Source of the DNA: Astrothelium macrocarpum
Lineage: Eukaryota > Ascomycota > Dothideomycetes > Trypetheliales > Trypetheliaceae
Direction: 5' to 3'
DNA: 64,000 nt
Assembly: GCA_021030915.1 (NCBI GenBank)
Contig: JAGEMR010000004.1
Span: forward strand, 124,001-188,000
The position numbers were made by a program, and so were the translations under genes. The notes under the pieces were generated by a model. The model was given only the letters and a program-made list of their open reading frames with translations, made no database searches and was not told the origin of the DNA. Positions within the stretch are counted from its first letter, which is position 1, and the number at the start of each line of letters is the position of its first letter. This document shows positions 11,599 to 23,056 of the stretch, piece after piece.

Positions 11599-12448
11599 AT
11601 GATGACTGAGACTTCGGATGGATTGTCTCTTCGATCTCACTGTATTCAAGGGCTTCGACCAAGCTTCTACTACATCCCAAACTTCATCTCTGCTGAGGAA
11701 GAATCCCAAATTCTTGCAAAGGTATTATTCACCCAATCCTACCAAATGCTCTTTCTGCAAGCATGTTTCACTAAAACGAACGATCTAGATCCCATCCAAT
11801 CGCTGGATAACCCTCAGCCACCGCCGCCTCCAGACTCATCCATCCAAGCTCACTGCAAACAACACCCTCCTCTCTGCTCCCCTCCCGTCCTTCCTTTCAG
11901 ACCCTATCGTTGCGCGATTCAAGACTTTTGGAGTTTTCCAAGAGACGACTCATGGTGGTCCAAACCATATTCTGGTAAATGAGTACAGGCGAGGTGAGGG
12001 CATCATGATGCACGAAGATGGCGCGGCGTATGCTCCGGTCGTCGCCACGGTTAGTTTGGGTGGAAGTATTATTCTGGATTTGGTAGAAAAGAACAATTTG
12101 GAAAGCCCTCCCGACAATAGTCTTGCAGAGAATAACGAGTCGGAGAACAGCGACTGGGAAGGAGCGAAGAGTGCAAGAGAGCCCGCGAGGTATCGCATAC
12201 TACAGGAACCCCGGTCACTGCTGATAACAACCGGAAATGGGTACACGGACTTTCTTCACGGAATTGCTGAGGTTGAAAGAGACGAGAATCTGGGGCGGGA
12301 CGCAGTTGTCAATTGGGATCTTCTCGGAAATCCAGAGCAATTTAAAGGCGGTGTCAGTGAGCGGGTGACAAGGACCAGCTTGACCTACAGAGATGTCCTG
12401 AAAGTATCACAAGTAGGAAACAAAATTTTGGGCTCTGGAAAGAGATGA
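11599..12448 (+). CDS. ALKBH6-like 2-oxoglutarate/Fe(II) dioxygenase
   Basis: Exons 11599-11721 and 11789-12448 (67-nt intron), 260 residues. The second in-frame ATG three bases on is an equally good start. The N-terminal segment FYYIPNFISAEEESQIL is the usual opening of AlkB homologue 6. The fold's metal ligands are visible: H116 and D118 in MMHEDGAAY, and H198 in the FLHGI segment. The 2-oxoglutarate-binding arginines are R236 and/or R242 in RTSLTYRDV. An acidic, Asn/Ser-rich insertion (about 145-170) separates the halves of the double-stranded beta helix. AlkB proteins hydroxylate methyl groups on nucleic acids or proteins; the ALKBH6 substrate is not well settled. Divergent partner of the parvulin gene. 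Confidence 0.92.
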
Positions 12449-12467
12449 CGGAACTCGTTGAAAAGGT

Positions 12468-12691
12468 ATGTTTTCGTCTGCAATTGTGAAGTTAATATTA
12501 ACGTTTCGTCTCTTTTTGAAGATTGAACATAATGTTTTTGTCTTCTTCAGACGTTGAAATTAGCATGTTTATCTCTATCAAGAGAACAGAACCAATGTTC
12601 CCATCTTTATTATAAAACGAAGACTAATGTTTTCATCTCTCTTAGGAGATTGGGACCGATATTTTCGTCTCTATTGGAAGAATCCACTATT
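12468..12691. repeat. Degenerate tandem minisatellite, unit 30-33 bp
   Basis: About seven head-to-tail units, each opening with a variant of ATGTTTTCGTCTCT (starts near 12468, 12501, 12532, 12565, 12595, 12627, 12659) followed by a purine-rich half containing GAAGA or GAGA. Units are 30-33 bp and diverged, so the array is old. It begins about 20 bp after the stop of the ALKBH6-like gene and lies downstream of the convergent xylanase gene, so it may be part of both 3' ends. Unit boundaries were set by eye. Confidence 0.7.
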
Positions 12692-12762
12692 CGACAGAAG
12701 AAATGAAAGAATATGTTGTACAAAGAGGCACAACTGCGCTTTTCCCATCTTCAGTCCATCAA

Positions 12763-13935
12763 TTACACCCTCGCCGAACCTGTCTCCGTCACTGCAGCAG
12801 ACAAAACCGACGCAATGCTCGCCACCGCCGGTTTCGCCGTAAAGTTCGCCGCAAACAGATCCGCCGAACCATACCCCGGAAACGTCCCAGGCACCCACGA
12901 ATACTGGTCGTCGAAATCCCACACCGTGATCCCCACACAATCCGCCACATCTACACACGCCTGCACCGTCGCCGCATAATCCGCCGCCTGCTGCGTCTGC
13001 GCCGCATCCGTCGCGGGCACGGGAATCCTCACATCGAACTCCGTCACAGCGACCTCGACGCCCAGCGCGGTGAACGCCTCCATATTCGCGACCTGCGTGT
13101 CGTAGCTGGGCGTCTCGTTGCCGATGAAATGGCTCTGCAGGCCGACGCCGTCGATGCGGACGCCCTGGGCCTGCAGGCTCTGCACGAGCTGCTGCGCCGC
13201 GGTCGCCTTGACGCCCGCGTACTCGATGTTGTAGTCGTTGTAGTAGAGCTTGGCGGCCGGGTCCGCTGCCGCCGCGGCGCGGAACGCGATGGGGATGAAC
13301 GCCGGGCCGATGGTGTCGAGCCAGATGTCGGAGCGGTAGGTGCCGTTGTCGTTGAGCGCTTCGTTGACCACGTCCCACGCGTAGCATTGGCCCTTGTAGT
13401 GGCCGACGACGTTGGCGATGTGGTCTTCGAGCACGGCGATGAGCGTGGCGTTGGTCCGGTTGCCGGAGGTGAGCCAGGTGGGGTTTTGGTTGTACCAGTT
13501 GAGGTTGTGGCAGCGTGCGATCATGCTGTGGTTTAGGGCCGGGTCGATGATGGCGTCACCTTCGGTGTAATTGTAGACGTTTTGTTCGGGCTCGGTGGCG
13601 TCCCACTATGATTGGGAGGTTGAGTAAGTCAATACGGAATTGATGCGTTGGGAGGTTGGAATGCTAAAAACTCATACCTTTTGTCCGTTGGCAGGTGTAA
13701 CCTGACCGAATAACTTGGGTGCATATCCAAAGGCGTACTGAACGTATTCTGGGTTCTCGAGGTCGGGGTCATCAATAGCAGTGCCAAAATATTTGAGACC
13801 AGCAGCTTTGGCAAGTTTATCTAAAGGTTGGACTGGAAGACGAGATCTTGACCGGGCCTCGGAGGCTCCATGAGAGGCTGCAAGAGCAGAGCTCACGAAC
13901 ATGGTAGCAAGAAAGAGGTGTGATAGCGTTTTCAT
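12763..13935 (-). CDS. Secreted GH10 endo-1,4-beta-xylanase
   Basis: Exons 13935-13678 and 13605-12763 (72-nt intron), 366 residues. It starts with a signal peptide ([19 protein letters not shown]). The single catalytic domain is the GH10 barrel: GTAIDDP and [19 protein letters not shown] near the start, CHNLNW for subsite -1, acid/base E168 in [12 protein letters not shown], and nucleophile E275 in VTEFDVR; tryptophans in [10 protein letters not shown] close the site. GH10 enzymes cut xylan in plant cell walls. There is no carbohydrate-binding module or linker. Third positions are much richer in G and C than the flanks, which creates long but meaningless frames on the other strand. Likely carbon-source controlled, though no site is shown. 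Confidence 0.95.
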
Positions 13936-15039
13936 ATCTGCTGTAAAGAGAAAGACGAAGACGTAAAGCAGTACTTCGTCCTAATACAAAGAGTAAAATG
14001 AAAATGAAAACAAAAATTTCAAACAAGAATTAGAGTAACTCATCTTCTCATAAAGGATGAAGCTTGAATATTTATGAGAATTGAATTTATCCTTGCTGTT
14101 ATTCCTCTGCCCCACGCGATCTCAACTCGTCTGGTATGCAGGGCGCTTCGCAGAGCTTGAAGGCGCAGGGTTAGAAAACCGATGTCAACCCTGTTAGTTC
14201 ATCTGTTTACTTCCCTTGCGGAGATCTAGATGCTAGGCTCTTGGCACGGCTCCTGGATGTTTTCGAAGACTTGTCGGAGTTCTAGCAAACTTTTGGCTAA
14301 ATGGTGCATATTGAACTGTTCTTGGCAGTAAATTACATGGCGGCCGAAAGGGATCCACGTGTATCAAAAGGCTCTTGCCACCGGCAAAATCGAGCAGTGA
14401 CACGGGAGCGATGCCTTTCGTTCCAAGGATCAGCAGCCGCTTGCGGACCGAATTCCACGGCTCCCCAACTAAACTGGATGCAATTAGAATTTCGCCACCG
14501 AGCAGAGCAGACTATTATCAGTTAGTCTATAGACTGACCATCTATGTATCAGACGCGTGTATGAACCGGAACGACGTCGGGTATCGGATGGCTCGGTCAT
14601 TAGGCTAAATAGTGATTCAAGATGCGGTAAGAATAGCGGGACGAAGAGATGGTGGGTTGTACAACTACAGATCTGTTCGTGCTGATGAAACAAGCGCGAT
14701 GCCCTTTAATGATGCTTTGACAAGCTCCCAAGACAACTTGCCTTTCTCCACTTCTAGAAATTTACATCTCGCAATTGCGATGAGGTTTCCGTTCACACCA
14801 AACCAACCTCCAAGTCTTGCCTTGTGGGTATTCTGAATGCTTTTTGGTAGCAATCTTTCTACGTCAAAGATGACTTTTTCTCTTTCCTCACGGCGCAAGT
14901 TCTGGCTGATTTCTGTTCTTCTAGATCCTGCGTACTCAAGTGATGGATATGCCGATTGTCGTATTTTATTGATGACTTTCCAGAGACTGATGCCGGGCGC
15001 AGCACATAATTCGTGAATATGGCGTGGTTTGATTCATGC
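13936..15039. promoter_or_regulatory. Upstream region of the xylanase; 3' side of gamma-adaptin
   Basis: About 1.1 kb without a gene. The part near 13936-14300 should contain the xylanase promoter. Frames are all below 80 codons. I did not find a convincing XlnR or CreA cluster by eye. Confidence 0.4.
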
Positions 15040-17696
15040 TCAAGCTGGCTCGCTCCAATCAACCTGTTCAGTAACAGGACCGGTGCCACTGTTAGTGTAG
15101 CCGATCTTTAATCTTAGTTTCAACCTTGCTGGGGGAGGCTATTTTATTTGTTAGCCAAGGTAGATTAAAAGTCATCCTAATATCACATACCCCGTTGAGG
15201 GCAGTCACCCTCATTTGCTGCGTTGCTTCCTGTCCTCCATCCAGCTCGCTATTGCTAATCGCTTGCAAAGCCAACTTTTGTGATTTTGGCACCGCTGCCT
15301 GAAGCGAAACATTGCTCAAGTGACCAAAGTCATTTGTGTTGACAAACTTGGCGAGCACTTGAATGGCATTGTTGTTTCGCTGGAGCTGTAGCGTGATACT
15401 GAGGTCATTTTTATTATAAGCCGTGTGTGGAGCACCAGGGTTTGGAGAAGGAAGATTTGACACGTTATTGAAAGGATTTGAAACGACTGATGAAGCGCCA
15501 GGAGTATAACCAGCACCTGGCGTACCCGCTGGAGTGCCTCTTGAGTTGTTATTGTCAAAAAGATCCATGATTGAGTTTACGTTCGATTTGGCTTGTGGAG
15601 GCGGAGAAGTTGTCTGTGGTGGAGGTGTTGCTGCTGAATTGCTGCCACCAAGAATATCAGCGAGTAGGTCTGAATTCTGTTGGGAACCATTGATATTCGA
15701 GCTGGCCTCAGGCCCCGGCATATCTGAGCCGCCCATGAGATCCAACAGCATGTCTTGTTCGGTAGGTTTGGGTGCCTTTTTCCTGTTCATCGCTGGTGGG
15801 CGTTTCTTGGGAGCTTCTCCAAGCACCCTCTGTTCTTCACGAATTTCTGGTGGTGGCATTTTCTCAAGTACACCTCTTCTCACTTGTTCATAACCAAATA
15901 GGTTGCCATATTCAACGGCTCGTTGCTGAACCTCGACATCAAGATTGGCTTGATTGTTGAGCAGCAATCGTCGTAATCGATCTACCTGAGCAACATCGGA
16001 AAATCGAGTAGTCAGCTTCATTGCAGCCGTCATAATGTATTCGGTGACTAGTTGTCCGGCATAACTACTATTCAGAATCGAGTTGAATAAATCAACAATG
16101 TCGCTTTCTTTGACTTCTTTGACTAGCTCTTCTTCTTCGTACTGTCCGCCACGCAATAAGAGATCTCCAAATTCGCCAATGTTCCAAGCACCGGCCAAGA
16201 TCAAGCCTTCCTGAGATATATCTTCTTTTAGCGCCGCATAAAGCTTCTGAGCAGAATAGGTCTGAAGCTCTGGAGTGGTTGCAATGAGCCGAACAAAAGA
16301 TGAAAGTATTTGTTCCTTGACATAACTGCCAGCTAATTTCAAGACTCTTAGCATTGTATCGATATGCCAGCGCTTGTTAGGCGCGAACCGATCGGCAGCG
16401 ATGCCAATTTGTGAAGTCATGATCGGTTTGAATTCATTGTCGGCAACTTCAAGGAAGGCTAACAGCTCTCTGATCAGGACCCGAACATTGCTCTCGTTGA
16501 TCAAAGTGAAGCTCAGGTCCAGGGCTCGTCTCCGAATGCTGATATCTGGGTCTCTGAGACAGTCTAGAATGGTATTGCGATGTCTCTGAACGGCATTTGG
16601 TTCAATGGCAACGACTTTGATAAGTGTATTTAGCGCAACATATCGGATGTTGTTGTCCCGATTGGATAGAAACTTTCCTAGAATATTCACTCCCAGGACT
16701 CGCAAAGCCGTGTCTGCTTCAATGTCCAAGATGGTGAGAACGGCTTCATAGAGAATGGAGTTGCCAACATTCTTGGAACCATCAGTGTTGGTAGCAACTT
16801 GTGCAAGAATATCGTTGATTTGTTCACTGGTCTCAGCATCTCCACGACCAAGAACGCGTAGAAGTTGTAAAATCTTGACCTGTAGAAATGGATCGGTGAT
16901 GCCAGTGACGTCGTGCTCGGGCGCATATCCAGATCCCTGAAGACTCTTGAGTAACTTGACTAGAGAAGGAATGACTGGCCGGAACATATCAATAACATTG
17001 ATTTCGTTCTCTTCGTCTTCTTCTGCGGCTTCACACATATTTGTGACGAGTGTCATGCCGCAAAGAAGCACACCGTGATTTCGATCCTGCAATAACATCT
17101 TGCCTTTGTCGAGAAAGTGCTCTCGTAGGTCGGGTACTTTTCGACATATCCTCATGGCGCAGAGAGCAGCTTTTCGGCGAATGTAGTGATTCGAACTGAG
17201 GATGAGTTGCTCGATTTCTGGAAAAAGATCTCGTGACATTTCGACCGAGGCAATATTACCAAGGGCACATAGCGCGAGTCCGACGACATATTGGTTCGAG
17301 TGATTGAGGTCATTTTTTAGCGAGTTTGTGACAAGTGTCAACACTTCTTGGTTCTCGTCCAGTAACAGCATTGTTCCCAGATAACCGAGCCGCTTGTCTG
17401 CGAACCGTGGCGAAGCAAGCAGTTTGAGGCATTCAATCTGCCCAAAATGCGTCCTCTCGCCCAGGGTGAAGAGGTACAGGAGTTTGGCGACATTGTTTCT
17501 GCGGACATTGGAGTCATGACTTTCTTCTCGGAAACTAGCTCTTATAGCGGCACTCTCTTTCTGAACCACAGCTCGTTCGTCGGCGATTGTTTTGGATGCC
17601 CGAACATTGCGAATGAACTGCTTTACTGGAGATGCTCGTTAGGCAGTGGCTTTTGAAACTTTGCTGGGGGAAGCGTGTCAACTTACGGGAGCTCAT
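15040..17696 (-). CDS. APL4: AP-1 clathrin adaptor gamma subunit (gamma-adaptin)
   Basis: Three exons on the minus strand: 17696-17687 (10 nt), 17625-15191 and 15138-15040, giving 847 residues. The tiny first exon supplies MSS plus one base; exon 2 continues LKQFIRNVRASKTIADERA, the conserved gamma-adaptin start. Residues to about 580 are the helical-repeat trunk (KLLYLFTLGERTHFGQ, RRKAALCAMRI, ILGKFLSNRDNNIRY). A Pro/Asn/Gly-rich hinge with LLDLMGG and DLLADILGG follows, then the ear domain (about 720-847), which the last exon ends as LKIGYTNSGTGPVTEQ...WSEPA. The subunit forms AP-1 for clathrin transport between trans-Golgi and endosomes; the ear binds accessory proteins. It is divergent from the sterol acyltransferase gene. 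Confidence 0.97.
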
Positions 17697-18158
17697 GATG
17701 GGCCCATGCGAATGTTGTCAATCATACGCGGGAAGCGCAGCCTTGGCCAGACCAGATGTTTGGCAGCGTTCGTTGGTAGTGGATTTGCAAGTGCGATTAT
17801 TGTTCATCAAACAGACCCTTGTTGCTGTCCAAGGCGTGAAGTCGGCCCGGCGGAACCAAGGCACCGAGAATGATTTCGGAGGCTTGAATCCGCTTCGGCT
17901 CGGAAACAGCTCTTCGCGTCTATTCCCTCAAATGACGAAAGCTGTTCCACCAACCGTTGTCGTGAGCATTTAGTTACTTGGGGGAGATGACTGTGCAGCT
18001 CTGATCGGTGAGATGGCGTCTGGTATTCGATTGGCTTCTAAAGCTCCTGGTCGCGCATCGCCCGCGTTGCACCGTTCAGCTTCGAGTCTGATGACTTAAA
18101 AAAGCAAGCTGTTCCCATTTTAACAGCAACACCTTTCTGTCACATTATTGCATCCATC
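17697..18158. promoter_or_regulatory. Divergent promoter region, gamma-adaptin / sterol acyltransferase
   Basis: 462 bp between the two divergent start codons. It must carry both promoters. No specific site can be assigned from sequence alone. Confidence 0.5.
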
Positions 18159-19963
18159 ATGTCCACTTCAGCAGAGATCAGGCCAAATGGGTCTGCGAAC
18201 CTTCTTCAGCCTAAACCAAGGAAGCCGGTAAACCCGACTATACTGCGCACTCAGAATAAAAGCGAAGACCGGCTTTCGAGTAATGGCAGTCCAGCGTCGG
18301 GCGTCTCGAGGTCAGCCATAGCATGAGACATAGATGACTATCCATACTGATCTATTCAGTCGAGGCGCAACTCCGCTCCCAGAAGACGCACCACCATCGG
18401 CTCATGCCACCTCATCGGTTCGACAACAAATCCGCGCCTTTCACAAGCGTCGCATTTTTCCTACCATCGAATATGCAGCCCGAGTGTCGCATTTCGATCC
18501 AAAGAGTGACTATACCGACTTTCGCGGATTTTTCGTCCTTTTCTGGATCGGATTAGCTATATTGGTCGGCACTGCCATGCTCCGAAATGTCAAAGAGACT
18601 GGATATCCTTTGGCAATCCGGCAGTGGGAATTGTTCACCAAAAACATTTGGGAGATGACCCTAAGCGATGCGTTGATGGTTGTATCAACTGCCGTCAGCT
18701 TACCTCTGCACAAGGTCTTTATGACTAGTAGAGGCGCTCTTCGATGGAGCAAGGGTGGAATGGCAATACAAAGCACATATCAAGCAGCATGGCTAAGCTT
18801 TTGGGTATAGTAAGTGAAGGTCCCAGGAACAAAATGATAAAGTAGATGTTTCTGACATGAATCAGCTGGCCATTCCTGAGAAATTGGACCTGGACTGCAC
18901 AAGTCTTTTTCACGTTGCATTTACTCGCAATGTTTATGAAGATGCACTCTTATGCCTTTTACAATGGCCATTTGAGTGAGGCCAAGCGTCGTTTGACGGA
19001 CCTCGATACTCCAGAAACGGCCTCGAGAGCAAAGATGGTACGATATCCAAGCACGCTAACGCTACCTCAAAGCCCAGCCAAAGATGAGTCGGATGGATCA
19101 GGACAAACAGGACCTGCCAAAAATGATGTCGAGCAGTTACGCGAGGATCTTGCATTTGAGCTCACCTCTCCGCTTGGGCACGTCACTTACCCCCAGAATC
19201 TGACCGTCTACAACTACATCGACTATCTATTCTGTCCAACGCTTTGTTACGAGTTGGAATATCCCCGTACAGAAGGTGTCCAATGGATGGAGCTCTTTTA
19301 TAAATCACTCGCCGTCTTTGGCTGTGTTTTCTTGATGATAGTCACAAGCGAAGAATTCGTTATTCCAGTATTGGATGAATCCGCTCCGCGGTTGCAACAA
19401 AGCAAAACTTTCCTTGAAGGCAGCCTCGTTCTCGCTGAGACCATCAGCAGACTACTTTTCCCATTCATGGTCATTTTCCTGCTGGTGTTCTTGGTCATCT
19501 TTGAATATGTTCTTGGTGCCTTTGCTGAGATTACATGTGAGTACTACCATTCCAAGGAACCCAATAATTCAGGCTGATGTTGCGATTAGGCTTTGCAGAT
19601 CGTCAATTTTACGCAGACTGGTGGAACAGCACCGACTGGCTCGAATTTTCCCGCGAATGGAATATTCCTGTCCATCACTTTTTCCGACGACACGTCTATA
19701 GCGCCTCTCGAGCCAATATGTCGAGACCCGTCGCTACTGTAATAACTTTTTTGATAAGCGCATTCGCACACGAGCTGGTTATGATCTGTATCACCAAGAA
19801 ATTCCGTGGTTACGGATTTGTGGCGATGATGCTGCAGATGCCAATTGTCATGGTGCAGCGGTCCAAATGGGTTCGAGGAAGGACGTTACTGAATAATGTC
19901 TTGTTCTGGATCTCAATGATCTTGGGGCTTTCTATGATGTGTGCACTGTATGTACTGGTCTAA
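18159..19963 (+). CDS. ARE2: Sterol O-acyltransferase (ACAT/ARE type, MBOAT)
   Basis: Four exons: 18159-18310, 18360-18809, 18866-19536, 19590-19963; introns of 49, 56 and 53 nt; 548 residues. The first intron begins GTCAGC, a weaker donor, but its removal joins ...GVS to SRGATPLPEDAP in frame. A hydrophilic N-terminus is followed by several membrane segments, the MBOAT signature FYADWWNSTDWLEFSREWN, HHFFRRHVY, and the presumed active histidine in FLISAFAHELVM. The enzyme esterifies sterols with fatty acyl-CoA at the ER, making steryl esters for lipid droplets. A diacylglycerol acyltransferase of the same superfamily is the main alternative, but the FYADWWN form and loop spacing fit ACAT/ARE. 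A triacylglycerol lipase follows on the same strand. Confidence 0.93.
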
Positions 19964-20527
19964 CATCATCTTCATCCAGTCCTTGGCGTAAGGAGATTCG
20001 ATGCGTTGTAAAAGCAGTTTGTTTACATATTGATACCCTCTCACTATGGAGATTTGTATTATTATATAGAAGGCGAAGCCGGTTCAGTTGATAGCAAATA
20101 GATGGATCTAATATCGTTGAAAGTTGTGCCAGCCGACAACACAAATGCATTGTCTTGTCTGTCTACTCGAAATATCCACTCAGGAACATTGGCTAAGCGC
20201 AAGTGGACCGCTCTTGAAAAAGGAATCTAAGATATGGCTCCACATCAGTTCCATAGCACGTATTGGGTTCCTGCATGACTTTCAGACCGGGGAAGCTTGG
20301 CCCGGCAGACCGAGGCAGTGACGTCGGGCGACACTTCCCAGATTCAATTTGGAAAGAAGTCGTCTTTGCATCTCAACGGAATCTCTCGGTACAAGCGTCG
20401 CTCATCATGCTCACGATACCTCCACCATCCATTCCTTCAGATTCGAGTCGTTCCTTCGCTTTCTCCTACCTCTCTTATTCCCACTTCTCCATTAGCCTTC
20501 CCCACCAATAAAACTACTCAGCCCACC
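19964..20527. promoter_or_regulatory. Spacer with leader of the lipase gene
   Basis: 564 bp between the two tandem lipid genes. The lipase frame is open from about 20297 but its first ATG in good context (CCACCATGG) is at 20528; the C/T-rich sequence before it looks like a 5' leader. Confidence 0.5.
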
Positions 20528-23056
20528 ATGGCAGACATCAAGCCCTCCACCGACGGTCCCTCCCCTTTCTCCTCTTCCGGCTACGACCTCACTCAAATTC
20601 CTGATTACGACAACGACTTCGTCTCTGACGCCGACATCAACAAATTCGCCCACGCCCTCGCCGCCCCCGAAACCTCCCCCTCACAAGAAGACCTCCTATC
20701 CCCCCGCCCCACCAGCGACGCCGTCTTCATCACCGCACTCAACGACTGGCGCCCAGTCCGCCAGAAAGTCAAACTCGACTCCTCTGCATCCTCTTCCCCG
20801 CTTCCAGCAGCCCAGGCACAGCAGGCATCGCGGCGTAAGAAGCGCAAGAAGCCCCGGCGCGGCAAAGACGAGACGCGCGAAGGCTTCGTCTACGCCGTCG
20901 TCCAATGGCCACTACTCGTCTTCGTGCTGGCGTGGATCGTGTGTCTAGGCATTAGCTACGCGGTCACGCGGGTATATGTATATCTATATGAGCACTGGGT
21001 GACGTGGCGCGGAGAGCGGCAGCGATTGCGGGCGGCGCTGCACCGGACGGCCACGTATGCGGAGTGGGTGGCGGGGGCGAAGCGGCTGGATCGGTACCTG
21101 GGGAATGAGGCGTGGAAGGAGGAGGATGAGTATGCGTATTATGATGATGGGACGGTGAGAAGAGTGAGGAATCAGATGGCAAGACTGAGGAAGTTGGCAG
21201 AGGCGGCGGAGGAAGAGGGAGAGAGTACGGGGAGAGATGGCATGAATGGGAAGGAGGGGAGTAGGAGGAGGGCGATCGAGGAGTTGCGCACGTTGTGCGA
21301 GGCGTGTGTTAAGAGCAATTTTGTGGGTGTGGAAAATCCTCGATTGTACAGCGAAAGCTACTACGGTACCAAGAACTTGGTGCAATCGTTTGTGGATGAA
21401 GTCGAGGCTTCTCTTCAACTACTCCTCCGAACGCGACAGTTGAATCAAGACGCAAAAGCGGCCATGTTCAAACATCTCCAAAACAACTTCGGCCGTACTG
21501 CACTGTGTCTTTCTGGTGGAGCTACCTTTGCCTACTACCATTTCGGCGTCGCCAAAGCCCTCCTCGACGCCAACCTCCTCCCTCAAGTCATCACCGGCAC
21601 CTCCGGTGGCGCTCTCGTCGCAGGTTTACTTGCCACCCGCACTGACGCTGAACTCAAACGCCTCCTTGTGCCTGCACTCGCCGGTCGCATCACCGCTTGC
21701 CATGACGACTTCAAGACTTGGTTTGCGCGTTGGCGAAGGACTGGAGCGCGCTTTGACGCGCTTGACTGGGCGCGGCGCTGCGCGTGGTTTACGCGGGGAT
21801 CGCTGACATTTGCAGAAGCATATGCGCGTACTGGTCGAATTCTGAATGTGTCGTGCGTGCCATCGGATCCGCACTCGCCGACGATCCTGGCGAACTATCT
21901 GACCTCGCCGGATTGCGTTGTGTGGTCGGCAGTGCTGGCGTCGGCGGCAGTGCCAGGGATTTTGAATCCTGTGGTGCTGATGAAGAAGCGAGCAGACGAT
22001 ACGCTTACACCGTATAGCTTTGGACACAAGTGGAAAGACGGTAGTCTACGGACGGATATTCCGTTGCGGGCGCTAAATCTGCACTTCAAGGTAAATTTCA
22101 GCATTGTAAGTCAAGTGAACCCGCATATCAACCTCTTTTTCTTTTCGTCGCGGGGTAGCGTTGGACGACCTGTAACGCATCGACGAGGGCGAGGATGGCG
22201 CGGTGGATTTTTGGGGAGTGCGGTGGAGCAGTACATTAAGCTCGACTTGAACAAGTGGTTGAAAGTACTGCGGCATTTGGAGCTACTCCCGCGCCCGCTG
22301 GGGCAAGATTGGTCCGAGATTTGGCTTCAACGGTTTAGCGGGACCATTACCATTTGGCCCAAAAGCGTAATCAGCGACTTCTGGTATATCTTGTCAGATC
22401 CCAGCATGGAGCGATTGGCGCGTATGATCCATGTTGGACAACAGAGCACGTTTCCAAAGTTGCAATTCATTGCAAACCGGATGAAAGCCGAACGCTTGAT
22501 TGAGCAGGGGAGACGAGAGACGATGGGGAGGCGGTATGCGATTGGCGATGAAGGAGATGAGCTGGGGATCGGCACTGTGCTGTCAGAGGAGGATCTCGAG
22601 GGTTTGATTAAGAAGGAAGCGAGAAAAAGAAATGGGGAAAAGGCTCCACCGCCATTGAAGGTTCCACAACCACGCGCGAGCGATAGGCTATCACCTTCAC
22701 CTTCACCCTCACGCACGCCGAGACCAAATCATGACGATGCTGAGAGAGCCGGGAGTCCCAGCATAGGCCGTCGTGTTACGACATGGCTGCGAAATTCCCT
22801 CGATATGGCAAGACCATCTTCGGTAGACATTGCGGCTGAAGGTCAGAAGCAAAGAAGAGGGAGCATCATGAGTGAAATTGGAAGGCAGAGCATGGTCTTC
22901 TTCGATGATACTGATGCAGGCGCAGAAACCGATTTCACCGACAAGGGTGATACAGACGCAGAAGACGTGGCGCACGATGAAAACGAGGTTGACGATGAAG
23001 ACGAGTCAGTTGGAGGATTGGTACCTGAAAGTGGCAAAAGCTCCATCATTGGTTGA
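20528..23056 (+). CDS. Patatin-like triacylglycerol lipase (TGL3/4/5 type)
   Basis: Single exon, 842 residues; ATG at 20528 has the context CCACCATGG. A Ser/Pro-rich and then basic N-terminus (RRKKRKKPRRGK) precedes a hydrophobic hairpin (about 120-150, VVQWPLLVFVLAWIVCLGISY), which suits anchoring in ER or lipid-droplet membrane. The patatin domain starts near 322 with the oxyanion-hole segment LSGGATFAYYHFG, has the nucleophile motif GTSGG (about 357-361) and the catalytic Asp in KDGSLRTDIP (about 502). The C-terminus is acidic and disordered. Members hydrolyse stored triacylglycerol and some have acyltransferase activity. The third-position composition is uneven, very C-rich in the first 400 nt. 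It lies downstream of the sterol acyltransferase on the same strand. Confidence 0.94.
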   Translation: MADIKPSTDGPSPFSSSGYDLTQIPDYDNDFVSDADINKFAHALAAPETSPSQEDLLSPRPTSDAVFITALNDWRPVRQKVKLDSSASSSPLPAAQAQQASRRKKRKKPRRGKDETREGFVYAVVQWPLLVFVLAWIVCLGISYAVTRVYVYLYEHWVTWRGERQRLRAALHRTATYAEWVAGAKRLDRYLGNEAWKEEDEYAYYDDGTVRRVRNQMARLRKLAEAAEEEGESTGRDGMNGKEGSRRRAIEELRTLCEACVKSNFVGVENPRLYSESYYGTKNLVQSFVDEVEASLQLLLRTRQLNQDAKAAMFKHLQNNFGRTALCLSGGATFAYYHFGVAKALLDANLLPQVITGTSGGALVAGLLATRTDAELKRLLVPALAGRITACHDDFKTWFARWRRTGARFDALDWARRCAWFTRGSLTFAEAYARTGRILNVSCVPSDPHSPTILANYLTSPDCVVWSAVLASAAVPGILNPVVLMKKRADDTLTPYSFGHKWKDGSLRTDIPLRALNLHFKVNFSIVSQVNPHINLFFFSSRGSVGRPVTHRRGRGWRGGFLGSAVEQYIKLDLNKWLKVLRHLELLPRPLGQDWSEIWLQRFSGTITIWPKSVISDFWYILSDPSMERLARMIHVGQQSTFPKLQFIANRMKAERLIEQGRRETMGRRYAIGDEGDELGIGTVLSEEDLEGLIKKEARKRNGEKAPPPLKVPQPRASDRLSPSPSPSRTPRPNHDDAERAGSPSIGRRVTTWLRNSLDMARPSSVDIAAEGQKQRRGSIMSEIGRQSMVFFDDTDAGAETDFTDKGDTDAEDVAHDENEVDDEDESVGGLVPESGKSSIIG

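Noticed and set aside
12671..13387. 238-codon minus-strand frame overlapping the xylanase
   Set aside because: Shifted frame of the same exon, Arg/Gly-rich; the other frame carries all GH10 catalytic motifs.
12703..13536. 277-codon frame on the plus strand
   Set aside because: It is antisense to the xylanase gene, whose high GC third positions open the opposite strand. The translation is Arg/Val-rich without domain features.
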